A stretch of 64,000 bases of DNA. It comes from Nymphaea colorata (Eukaryota > Streptophyta > Magnoliopsida > Nymphaeales > Nymphaeaceae). Under the pieces are notes generated by a model. That model was not told where the DNA came from. It saw only the letters and a list, made by a program, of their open reading frames with translations, and ran no database searches. Below, piece by piece: positions 1 to 11,294 of the stretch. Within the stretch, counting starts at the first letter, position 1. Each line of letters starts with the position of its first letter. The position numbers and the translations under genes are program-made. The DNA lies in NCBI RefSeq assembly GCF_008831285.2, contig NC_045141.1:6901224-6965223 (forward strand). Direction: 5' to 3'.

Positions 1-51
1 GTAAGATTATCTAGGTTATACTCATACAATGAGTACATACAAATGTTGGTT

Positions 52-59
52 GTTGATAC
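52..59. repeat. Target-site duplication, left copy
   Basis: GTTGATAC, repeated exactly at 5586-5593 on the other side of the hAT element. Confidence 0.92.
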
Positions 60-499
60 TAGGGGTGAACAACGAGTCTAGCTACTCGAGCTTGACTCAT
101 TAAAGCTCGGCTCGTGACTGAGTTTGAGCCACGTCATGTTTGAACGAGTCGAGCTCGAGTTCACGAGTTGACTCATTCAAGTAATCAAGTTGAGTTCGAG
201 TTCACTGAACTCGAGTTATTAAAGACTCGGCTCAAAAATGTGTAGCGATTTTTACCGACTCATTTTTAATTGAAAAAACTGGTTGCCCAACTCGATTTTT
301 ACCGACTAGTTTGTCTTAGGTGGGAAATTTTAGCTTTTCACTTTTCAATTTCCTTTCGTTCTCTCTCTCTCGTTTCGAAAGTTTTTGCCCCCAAATGCAA
401 CCCTAACTCCTAAGTTCGTTACTTCACAGCCAGCAGCTCCGCTTCAGCCTTCAAGGTACCTGCATGCAGCAAAGAGGGCAAGCTTCCTGCCTGCATGTA

Positions 500-501
<2 letters not shown>

Positions 502-534
<33 letters not shown>
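502..534. repeat. (TC)n microsatellite
   Basis: About 16 uninterrupted TC units inside the 5' non-coding part of the hAT element. It creates a serine/leucine-rich spurious reading frame (385-978) that I do not regard as a gene. Confidence 0.95.
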
Positions 535-536
<2 letters not shown>

Positions 537-1262
537 CTTTCTTTCTGTTTTTGCATTTTCGTTTTTTCTAACATATGTCGGTGGGGGTGTCGCTTCAGCT
601 TTCTGTTTGAGGTGTTGTGGCTATGATATTTATGCTCTTGACTGTTCTCTTACTATGTTGACCATTTCTAATGGTCGGCTTTTCTTGCTTTTTGATGCTG
701 CTTCACAGAATGTTGTTACAAGATTCTCGGTATCATTGTTTTCTATATCTGAGGTATATATTGCATCTCTTTTTTCCAGTTGTATCCTTTGTTGCATCTC
801 TAGGTTTCCTGCTTTATGGAGGGAGGTAATATTTTATTCTTCTCTCAGTCTCTGTTCTTCATTTCAAAATGAGAATTATGCAGTTCTAAAAGTGAGTACT
901 GTGCAGTTGTTAGTCATTCACTTAATGTATTCTGTTTTATATCAGGCTATTTATGATGCTGAGGTGCTTTCCTATTGAATCCAAGGGTCGAAGGAAGAAG
1001 CTTCATGAAGTCCATGTCTTTTTTTATTAGTATTTGTCATGATAATGACTCTGCCCTATTCATTGTTCATTGTTTAATCACCTGGGAATGTTACGCCTAC
1101 CAATGGTTGACCTTATCCAACTTCTTGGTGCGACACAAGCTAACTTCTGATCAGCCATGCCAATGCCTATGCGTTGAGTTGCCCTATTCCAGTGGAGTTT
1201 GTTCAGTATTAATATTTTTTCACGTTTTTCATTATATCTTGTCATGATTTTGCATCTTTTAG

Positions 1263-1407
1263 TGATTATCATGCATATTTATCTTTGGAGCCACTCAAGG
1301 ACCTTGAACTGAAGTTGTCTGGCCCTAACAAAGTAGGAAAAGTGGAGCATTACCATGTAGTGAATCTTGATGGACTCTTCATTTTTACAAGCCCTTTTTT
1401 GTTCTAG
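1263..1407 (+). pseudogene. Exon-like coding fragment of unknown origin inside the hAT element
   Basis: After an acceptor-like TTTTAG the plus strand reads open for about 48 codons up to a TAG. Its start has a protein-like composition (SDYHAYLSLEPLKDLELKLS) that differs from the low-complexity reading frames around it. It lies in the 5' part of the hAT element, well before the transposase. It may be a captured host exon or an upstream exon of the element itself. I do not recognise the family, and it could be chance. Confidence 0.3.
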
Positions 1408-2819
1408 TCTCTTTCATTTTCTCTCATCTTGTCTTGCAGTTATACTCATTATGTCATATTTAGATAACTCACTGTGGAACCATAAATAGCAACTAAAATG
1501 CCCGTGTACTCAGCCACATGCATTAGGAATATTGGAAGATAAACTGAACGTGAGGATGTTAAGGAGGAATAAACGAATTTTATCCTCCTCAAAAAATGTA
1601 ACTTTTCTCCTTCAACTAGCCTAATCTTTTTGTGTGTCTTGGTCTATGGATATTCTAGCTGTCTATCCTCCTCATATAGCCCTGTTTTGGTTGCTGAAAA
1701 ATAAATTACCTGCCCACCATTGACTGGATGTGATATAGTTTTTGCGTTGTTTCCATAGGCAGCACAAAAATTTGCCAGTCAGGAATGTACTTCATAAACT
1801 GATGCTTGAAGGCTTCCAATCTTGGCAGCTTGTTCATATTTTTATCTCTCCAAATTATGTGGTTCTTTTCCTTGTGTTGTTTAATCTCACTCCTAAAGTT
1901 CTCTTACACGCAACCTTTTGTCCTTGTGTCACATGATGTTGTAACTCTGGGATGGTAGTTAACCCAAATGGAAGTGTCATTGGTTATTCTCTTGATTTCA
2001 ATGTGCATACTGGATATACTATTATTCCTCGCCTTCATATAAGGAGCACTCCATTATTTCTTTTTCATTATTGTTAGCAACTTTTTGCACTTTTCACATG
2101 CTGATGAAATTTGTATATCTGAAGCAGGTTGGCTCTGTTACTATATGCTTCACCTGCTTTCTGATAAGATGCTTTGTGGTGACCTCCTCATCTCTTGGAC
2201 ACTCTCTATACACATCTCCTTGTCTTAATAGTTTATATTCAATCAAACACCACTCTGACATAAAAAAGAAACAATAAAACCTTAACATAATATATATGCC
2301 AAGCATATAACTTATATATTCCTTCTCTTGCAATGCTTTGTATTAAAACCTTAGCTGCCTTGCTATCTGCAGCTCAATTGCAATAACCCCACCATTCCAC
2401 AGGCCTAGACTGGTTCTTTGCAGCTACGATTTGCATACCTACTTCCCACAGAGCAGCTGCTTTATTATTTCAAGGTTGGACTACTCTTGCTTCTTTGTGC
2501 TCTTTTAAATGTATCCTTATTACCTATGTGATTATTACTTTCAGATTATGTAAAGTTCTTTAACACAAATTTCATGTTCAAATAGGAGAATAGTTTGAGC
2601 ATAAGGAAAAATTACTTATTTGAAGAATGATAAATTTAAAAAGAAATATCATTGAGAAGGGCAAGCAAGTATGTGATTTGAGACAAAGCTCAGCAGATGT
2701 TCCAATTGGAGTACATTCCTCTAATGAAACTCCTATGCATTCGCAAGATACTGAAAATGAAGGAGTTTCAATAATGCTCATGAAGCATGTGTAAGTGGTG
2801 CAAAACGATCAAGAGTAGG

Positions 2820-4792
2820 GAATTCTGTAATATGGAATGATTTTGACTAGGTAATTATAAATGGTGTGAAAAAAGAGAAATGTAAGTACTGCAGTACACT
2901 ATTTATGATAAGTACATGTGGATCTACATCATTAATGAGAAGACACAAATGTTTGATATGTTTTGCTAACAAAAAGCAAGTGGTTTTAAGTTTTACATAA
3001 GGAGAGACTTCAGATGTCACGAAGAAGCTTATAGAAGTGGGTTCCAACATCAATGCTCAATCAATAAGAGAGATAATTGCAAAATTAGTGGCAACCGAAA
3101 AGCGTACTTTTTCTATAGTGGATAATTGTTGGTTTAGGTTCCTTCGTAGGCTTGGTTTTCCTAAGTGGGTGTCAGTTTTAAGAATGACAGTTAGGAGAGA
3201 TGTAATAAATTTGTATGAAGATGAAAAAAAGAAATTGAAAGAAGCAACAACGTAGATATATAGCATTAACGACGTATTTCATTGATAAAGGGTGCAATAT
3301 GCAACAACATATCGTCAACTTTATTGAAGTGGAGCCACCTCATACTGGGTTAGTCTTAAAAAACTTAATTGCTAAGCATCTTCTAGATTGGGAAATTAAA
3401 AAGAAAATAATATCTATTATAGTTGACAATGCTTCATCAAATGATGTTCTTGTTAGAAAATTAAAAAAGAACAAAGAAAAAAGCGGCATCAACTTATATT
3501 ATGGAGGTAAATTTTTTCATGTGCGATATTGTGCACATATTTTGAATCTGATGGTACAAGATGGGTTGAGTGCCATTAAAAATGAAAACCTTAATTTTAG
3601 AGATACAATAAAATAAATCAAAGTTTTACCCTCAAGACTCCATGGTTTTTGTAGCTACAGCTAGAGAGTTGAAAATTTCAATGACAAAGAAGTTAGTGCT
3701 AAATGTATCCACTTGATGGAATTCAACATATTTTATGTTAGAAACAACTCTTGCATATAAAGATGTTTTTGCAAGATATAGCATCGAAGACTCAAGCTTG
3801 ATTTGGTTGCTTGGACCTGAGGATTGAAAAAAAATAGCAGTGAAATGTGATTTTCTTCAAGTTTTTCATGATGTCTCAGCCTTATTTTCTAGATCATCTT
3901 ATGCAACAACAAAATTGTATTTTCTTGAAATTTGGAGAGCTCAAGAAATATTACAAGAAAAGGTTGAAATTTAAGGTGGATTTATGAAGGAAATGACAAT
4001 GAAAATGAAGGAAAATTTTGATAAATATTGGAAATCATGTAACTTGTTAATGATTATTGCATCCATATTTGATCTACACGTAAGACTCTCATTACCAGAA
4101 TTTATCTTTTCAAAAATTTACCAATCTAGAGAAGAAAAGGTAGAAGAAATAGAAATGATAAAACAATCATTGCAAGATGTTTATGAAACTTATGTTCAGA
4201 GAAACGAAGTGGATGCCAATATTTCTACCATATCATATAATTCCTCCAGTATTCAAGGTCGAGAGACTCGAGACACACTACGCGGTAGAAGAAAGCCATT
4301 TTTTAAGTTCTTAGGTAAAGCTGAGAATGTTGCTCTTCATGTCACCAAATCCAAGATAAATACATATTTGGAGGATGGATTGATTAAGCATGATGATAAG
4401 GATGATGAAGATTGTTTTAATGTTTTGCAATGGTGGAAGGATAAGGAATCCAAGTATCAAATTCTTGCACAAATAGCACATGCCGTTGTTAATTCCAATA
4501 ACTCTTTTTGCTTCAGCAAAAGCTTTTAGTCCAGGAGATCGGATTCCTAATGATAGTCGTAGTTCATTGATACCAAACACAGTTGAAGCTTTGACTTATT
4601 TAGATAATTGGGTAAAGAATGATGGTAATCCAATGCATGAACTGTTAACAAAAGTAAGTATGTTTTAAAGAAATTGTATTCATTAAATATTTTATGAATT
4701 GTTTGTTAATTGACTATATGTATTTCTTTCAGGTTGAGGATGAATCAAGTGAATATATATCATCGGACCTATTATGTTGTTTACATTCTTGA
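2820..4792 (+). pseudogene. hAT transposase, decayed
   Basis: The hAT domain order can be followed on the plus strand across several frames. A BED-type zinc finger lies near 2865-2975 (CKYC, then H-x4-C). A block at 3037-3255 has the hAT pattern ending RMTVRRDV...LYEDEKKKLK. The RNase-H-like core is at 3299-3616 (IVDNASSNDV, then FHVRYCAHILNLMVQDGL). The DUF4413-like stretch is at 3984-4200 (KENFDKYWKSCNLLMIIASI). The C-terminal dimerisation region runs from 4380 (DCFNVLQWWKDKESKYQIL) into a shifted frame around 4500. A plausible last intron has donor GTAAGT at 4654 and acceptor CAG ending at 4732, followed by a short terminal exon ending in TGA at 4790-4792. Several stops and at least one frame change make it non-functional. 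A typical hAT transposase is 600-700 residues. Confidence 0.9.
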
Positions 4793-5585
4793 GAAATTGT
4801 AGCCGACAAAGTTAGGTTATTCATCTTTGTGATTATGATTTGTTACATTGTTTTGTAGGTCCGATGAAGACATACTGTGTAAGAGCAATGGACATCAAAA
4901 TTTTTGGAACTGCATTGTTTTGTAGGTCTCATACTTGGCAACCACAATGTTATATCATATTTTCACAAGCTAGACATATCTAAGTGGGTTCATTTTGTTA
5001 ATGGAAACCATAGTTTTTTTTAAATGCTTGCGAACTCAGCACAGAGATGCGGGCTTGATAGCATCAACCGTTGTTCTTGTTCGTGATTGTTTGAATGATG
5101 CACATATTGCTGATCTCATCTTGTTATGATGTTATCTACCGTGACAAAAATAGTATTGGTCGATGTTGCACATAATGCATTATTTTGAAGTTTGGTTTTC
5201 TGAATGAAAACAAAGACTAGCTAATCGATGGAAGTCTTTGATTTTACTTGTCTTTGATCTTAGTTGTCTGAATTACTAATGAAAATGGTGGTAATTGCAA
5301 ATTCATATTCAATAACTATATCATATGCACATAAAATATTGATTTGCTGTATTAAGGGCTATTTATTGATTAGTTCTTATGTTATATATTATTAGAATAA
5401 TAACTACAGTAATATTTGGTTTTTAATTTGATGTAGATTATGCCACTGCTAGTACCTTAATCGAGTTTGTCCAGCCTTAATCAAGTCGATATATTCAAAC
5501 GAGTTTGTGAATCCTTAATCGAGTCGAGCTTGAGCTTAACACGTAACGATGAACTCCGGCTCGACTCGGCTCGTGTTCACCTCTA

Positions 5586-5593
5586 GTTGATAC
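5586..5593. repeat. Target-site duplication, right copy
   Basis: GTTGATAC, identical to 52-59. It directly follows the right terminal inverted repeat (5575-5585). Confidence 0.92.
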
Positions 5594-5912
5594 AAATAAA
5601 TCTCAATTCACCAACTAAGGAATGACAATATATTTATATACATTAGTTTGCACCGTTAGGAAACATTTTCATAATGCAAAAGAAAGAGATAAACCAAATT
5701 CTCAATACAAAGAAGGAAATGAGATAAATCACCAGATCCAATAAAGAATGCATGTGTTTAACAAGAACGTCAATGCACCAAAAGTGTCCCTTGACAAACA
5801 CATTGTTGCCAATACAAGGAACACCATGTGAGGGCTCTGCCTTTTTATTTTTTGCTTCCAATGGATTATCAATTAATTGCTAACAATGCCCTCTCTCCCA
5901 TATATCTTTCAC

Positions 5913-6343
5913 TAGGAATGTACAACGAGAGAGTGAGCTGAGCTCAAGCTTGGGTCAAATCATATATTGCTCAGCTGGAGCTCGAGTTGAGCTTTATGAT
6001 CAACGCAAGCTCAAACTCGAGTTGGTATGATAAGTTTGAGCTCACACTCCACTCATTTAAGCTCGTGTCACTTAATTTATATGTTTTTTCTTTAAATAAA
6101 AACAGAAACAACAAAAAGGTTATTAACATTCATCAAAACTTACCAACATGCCCCTGAAGATTAACAAACGTGGAAGATAACAAACGTGGAAGACATGAGT
6201 TAAGATGAGTTTAAACTCAAACTTGACTCATTTATAACTTACATTTTAAGTCAAGAACAAGTTTAACTTGTTTAGCTGAAGTTGAGCTTATATTGGTGAG
6301 TTTGACTCAAGCCCAAGTTGGGTCGACTCACTGTACATCCCTA
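5913..6343. mobile_element. Non-autonomous hAT-type element (MITE)
   Basis: The left end reads TAGGAATGTACA and the right end, reverse-complemented, TAGGGATGTACA. The interior repeats CTCGAG- and GAGCTCAAG-like words, as in the larger hAT element 330 bp away. Flanks TCTTTCAC (5905-5912) and ACTCTCAC (6344-6351) agree at 6 of 8 positions, a plausible eroded 8-bp duplication. There is no coding capacity. The shared style of ends suggests it was moved by a related hAT transposase, but it is not a simple deletion of the larger copy. Confidence 0.72.
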
Positions 6344-6351
6344 ACTCTCAC

Positions 6352-7086
<735 letters not shown>

Positions 7087-8940
7087 TAGACACACACAGA
7101 CACCTACTTTTTATGCTGATTTAACTCTCTAGTTTTCTGCTCGATTCGATTCAGATAAACACATCCTTGGCCCTGCCAAGGGATGCAACCTGATTCTGGA
7201 CCTCCTTCAATTTGAAGGCATGAAGTCCACTTTGAGACCCTTTCATAAAGATCTGTTTAATCAAATTAAGCGACACATCTTAATGATATTTTTGGAATTA
7301 TAATATTGCAAATGTAAAGGAAGAAACACAAATATTGGAGGTGAAAACTCATGAAATAATGGCAGTAAATTTGCAAAATCTTTTAGAGACATCCAATTAA
7401 TACCATTACTGTCATGAACATTTCATTTAGTTATTTAACAGGTAAATTTGTTCTTCTTCTTCTTTTTGAATTACAAAAAGGCGCCTAACTTTTGAGCTAA
7501 TAAGAAATTCTTATTCTACTTGCAGAAGAAATTTCAAGGAGCCAATGACAAAAAGTATTCATCTTTAAAATGACATGACAAAAGTAGTCTTGCTTAAAAT
7601 AAAAATATATTTTGCCACCAAAGGAGAAATATTGGTCCCTTTACATGAAATATTGAAATTTGTCGTTTTGTATTAAAAGTTAATGTTTTAACTTAACAGG
7701 TGGATGTTTGAAAATTTCTCTAAAAAATTGATATCTATTTGTTTAGAAGAAGTTGATATCTACTTGTTAACTTTCGAGAATGGTAATTTCTTATTTGCTT
7801 GAATATTAAGCCTTTCCTTGTTTGGTTTCTTTAGTTTTTTCACATGCATATGAAAAGTTGGTGATATTGTTAGGAGAGATTTATCATGGCTTTTTGTGTT
7901 GCCAATACTTGACCTTTGTGACTTTTGATTCAACTCATTTTGGATTGTTGTGGTGGCTCGAAGTCCTTATTTGAAAGGCATCTAAAATGTTGTCTGTAGG
8001 ATGTAGTGGTACTTCAACAAATTAAGGTATACTTTATCATGAATAGGATAATATCACATGCCTTTTATAAGGAGAAATTTTGGGTGAGATAGAAGAAATC
8101 CTCCGACTCGAGTAGGGGTCGAAGCTTGCCACCTTCCTCCCATTCTCCCAAGGTTCAGGGCTGCTTTTAATGTTTCATGGTGACACCCTCGTTATGCTTC
8201 AACTTACATATCTGTGTTTTCCTTTTGTAACACCGACAGTTGACCCTATAAGAGTTGCATTTATAGAACACATTCTTAAAGCATAGGTTCGTATTTTTAA
8301 ACTTCAGGTATGACTCACATTAATGTGGGCAGAAAACCACCAAAGAGACCGAGCCTGACATGAAAATTTGCTTCCCAGAAAATGTGAAATAATCTTATAT
8401 CATTCCACAACTCTATTAAAAGAATAGTGCCCCATGTGAATTGAATAAGAGTCGTGCTCAAATGTGTCTCTCATCCAACCTGCTATACTGCATCCAAAGA
8501 GAGAGAGTGAGTTGGAGACCTTCTCCAATCCTCATAATCTGATCACATCTCAAAAGAAGTATAGAGCATGTTTCTGTCAGATCATACTCATTATGCCCCA
8601 TACCTCTCTCTTTCTCTAGAATGGCATAATAGTTTACTAGCAGCGGCTTCTTTCTGGTATTCTTGTTAAGGGGTTTTTTGCAGAAGAGTCTGCTCTTATG
8701 GACTCTATTGCAAAACAGGCTCTTTCTTACGGAGTTTGACAAATTAGTCCTTGGTCCCTATCCTTGTAACAGGATTCTGATTTAGGCTTGAAATTGGACA
8801 ATATTTTTTTAAAATTCAGATTCAAATCCAACTATCATATGGTATGAATTATGTCTTGGATCCTTATTAGATTTCGGTGGATTCTAGACTTGGTTTTTTT
8901 ATTCAATTATGAGAAAGTAATGGTTTATCATGATCACATG
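7087..8940. other. AT-rich intergenic DNA
   Basis: I found no conserved coding motif, repeat boundary or RNA gene. Scattered open frames are short and full of low-complexity residues. Confidence 0.45.
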
Positions 8941-8944
8941 AAGG

Positions 8945-9036
8945 CAGGGCGGAGGTAGGTGTGGGCACCATTGATGTCCCTTAAAAATTAAAAATTTTAT
9001 AACTACTGCCTCTTATCTAGAATTTTCTGGCTCCTG
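8945..9036. repeat. Short hAT-type MITE remnant (GGCGGAG...GGCTCC ends), copy A
   Basis: Starts CAGGGCGGAGGTAGG and ends TCTGGCTCCTG, so the ends are partly inverted. It shares the GGCGGAGGTAGGTGTGGGCA-like start and the AATTTCTGGCTCC-like end with copies near 18.05, 22.92 and 23.33 kb. The CAG-GGCGGAG type of end is common in hAT-related elements, which is my inference for the family. No target-site duplication is visible here. Confidence 0.45.
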
Positions 9037-9555
9037 ATTAAAGGAAGAAATATTATATCTTGGAAAAGTCAATGCCGCCAAATGTGGATAGTTACTGGAT
9101 GATGAAAAAAGTAATAAATTTATTGTTAAAAAACCAGAAATCTTCATCAAAAGCACCATAAATCATGGTCACTAACTTACTACCAGAGTAGTGATAAAAA
9201 TTTAAACTTAATCATTTGGCATCTGAAAAGGTTGAATTGTTTGTTACGACTTAAAGAAAATATTTCCTACTTTTGTTTTTCAGCTTCCCTTAGTTGAGAC
9301 TTATATTTGTAGTTGTTTGATCAAACAAACTAAGCGAATCTGGAACCATGTTTAAAAAACATAGGAATCAACTTAAAATACATGTATACTGCATACAAAA
9401 CAAAGTATATAATGGTTTTAAACTGGATCATCTTGTCTCAGCAAATAAAAATATAATATGAAGGAAAACAGGAAGTTACCATACCCTTATATATCACATA
9501 TGGGAATTATGCGAGTCATCAATTTTATGTTGGTCATATGATAGAGGTGAACAGT

Positions 9556-9648
9556 AAACTATTTTTTTAAGAGACTGAAATACCATTTTCTTTAAGGAGA
9601 ATACCTGCCTCCATTGGGTGACATTTTGGTCTCTTAAAAAAATAGTTT
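9556..9648. repeat. Perfect 20-bp inverted repeat with 53-bp spacer
   Basis: Bases 9556-9575 are the exact reverse complement of 9629-9648. The arms contain a run of seven T/A and the word AAGAGAC. On a transcript this would fold into a 20-bp stem. It may be a very short MITE. No duplication of flanking bases was found. Confidence 0.8.
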
Positions 9649-10800
9649 GGCTTCCATATTTTCAACTGAATTTCGACAATTTGATCTGTTTAGAATGATC
9701 AAAACAGTTGATTCTCATTAAGTCTGGTATATCAAGGTCTATTAGCTACTTGTTTTCTTAACATAGATAACAAAAAAAAAGCATGGTTTGTATATGTTTT
9801 ACTGTATAATTAGTTTGAAAAAATTCTCAACAAAGACAAACTAAGTTGTAAAAGTTTCCTTGTTCTTTTAGCATCAAGAATTGTTTTGCAAGAGCTGACA
9901 AAAAAACAAAAGACAAAAGATTGTAAAACATAAAGGGATTATATTACATCAAAATGTACATGGTGGGGTAGTACATTGCAATATAACGTCTCTAAAACGG
10001 TCAAAGAAAAATATTAGAAATCCGTAGGTTGAACCACAAGGACTTCAACCTTTCCTACATTTAAATATTTAAGGAGGGTGACTTAGATATTCCCCGCAAC
10101 TTCTGAAAAAGAAAAAGAGAAAAGAAAGAAAACCCACGAAAAATCGTAATACGGCGAACTTGCTTTCTGTGAATATCGCTTTGGTTGGTAGCCAAAAAAG
10201 AAGTTTGGGGCAGCCTTCTGTCAACAAGGCAGTCCACACCAACATATTCTGTCTTTTGATGCAAGTGGAGGCACATCCACCAAGAAAGGGCGAAATATTC
10301 TCCGCCTTTTCTTCTTTTTCCTTTGTTCTTGAGGTGCACATCTCCCTACAACTTAAAAATACTTTTATGTTATGATGCCTAAGAGCAACATTTATGCATA
10401 GGATGCCTACTTCTTTCTGCCGGCTGTCATCTGGAATTTCTCCTTCCCCAAAAGCTGGATTCTGTGGTGCACCCCTTCTTTATAGGTTCGATAGAAAGGA
10501 ACCCAGAACACGGAGACGCCAGAAGTCTGCCGTTTTATACCTTACGTGATTTTGCTCTGGAACTCTTGTTTTACTGTTCAATTTTGGGGACCCTTGTGTT
10601 TGGGGACACAGCGCCCATGTACTGTTCTCATCGTTTTGAGAACTCCAATCAAACAAGCTCTAGAAGTACAACTTCAAGCCCCTTAATGTTGCAAATGGGT
10701 ACCACCAACGACCATTCAAACTTGTAGGCGGTAGCAATTTATGTGTGAAATAACACACTAGTATAAATTTCAGTGTTCAGTTCAATGCAATCTCTGTTTG
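9649..10800. other. Intergenic DNA downstream of the receptor-kinase gene
   Basis: Short overlapping open frames around 10.06-10.34 kb and 10.46-10.73 kb show no conserved motifs. I see no gene that can be supported. Confidence 0.4.
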
Positions 10801-10810
10801 CGTGTGGGTG

Positions 10811-10885
10811 TTGTGTTGTGTGTGTGTGTGTGTCCGAGAGAGAGAGAGAGAGAGAGAAGGAGAGAGAGAGCGAGAGAAAGAGAGT
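10811..10885. repeat. Compound (GT)n-(GA)n microsatellite
   Basis: A TGTGTG run to about 10833 passes directly into a GAGAGA run to about 10885, with small interruptions. Confidence 0.93.
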
Positions 10886-11294
10886 TGGAGAAGAACAACA
10901 ATGAAAAAATTCAGGCAACAGAATGGCAGAACTTAACATCATTTACGTTGCTCGTGGTGTAACCCCATTTTACCGCAATAGGTGCAACCTGACAACAGTA
11001 TCCTTAGTATTGAGAGAGATAGAGAGCAACTTTTTTTTTTTTAATTTCTTTGTACTGTACAAAGACGAACATTTAAATGCATTTGCAAACCATAAGGAGA
11101 AAAGGAAATTATAATGGTAATCATTCCATCAGGAGTGCTAGAACTAGAAGGCGGCCAAAGGCAAGCAACCTTTCTTTCTTTTCTTTTTTTTTTTTGGCAG
11201 TCGGCGAAGTCCTCCAGAACCACGGTCAGTCTGGAACATATGCATTGTAATTTAATATCCCGCAGGAAAAGAAAGAATTTTAAGATTATATGCT

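Larger units (their letters stand above)
60..5585 (+). mobile_element. hAT (Ac/Tip100-like) DNA transposon, complete ends, defective
   Basis: The ends form a short imperfect terminal inverted repeat: TAGGGGTGAAC at 60-70, and the reverse complement of 5575-5585 reads TAGAGGTGAAC (10 of 11). The same 8 bases, GTTGATAC, lie immediately outside both ends (52-59 and 5586-5593), which is the 8-bp target-site duplication expected of hAT elements. The outer 200 bases at each end are crowded with CTCGAG/GAGCTCGA-type motifs in both orientations, as in hAT subterminal regions. A transposase remnant occupies about 2820-4792. Its many stops and frame changes mean the copy cannot move itself. The 5.5 kb length is on the long side because about 2.7 kb precedes the transposase. 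The perfect duplication suggests insertion that is not very ancient, despite the decayed coding region. Confidence 0.93.

Noticed and set aside
385-978. 197-codon open frame on the plus strand
   Set aside because: It runs through a (TC)n microsatellite, has low-complexity S/L/F composition and no motif, and lies in the non-coding lead of the hAT element.
10061-10727. Overlapping 70-92 codon frames near 10.1-10.7 kb
   Set aside because: No conserved motif; several frames on both strands are open at once, which is typical of chance.
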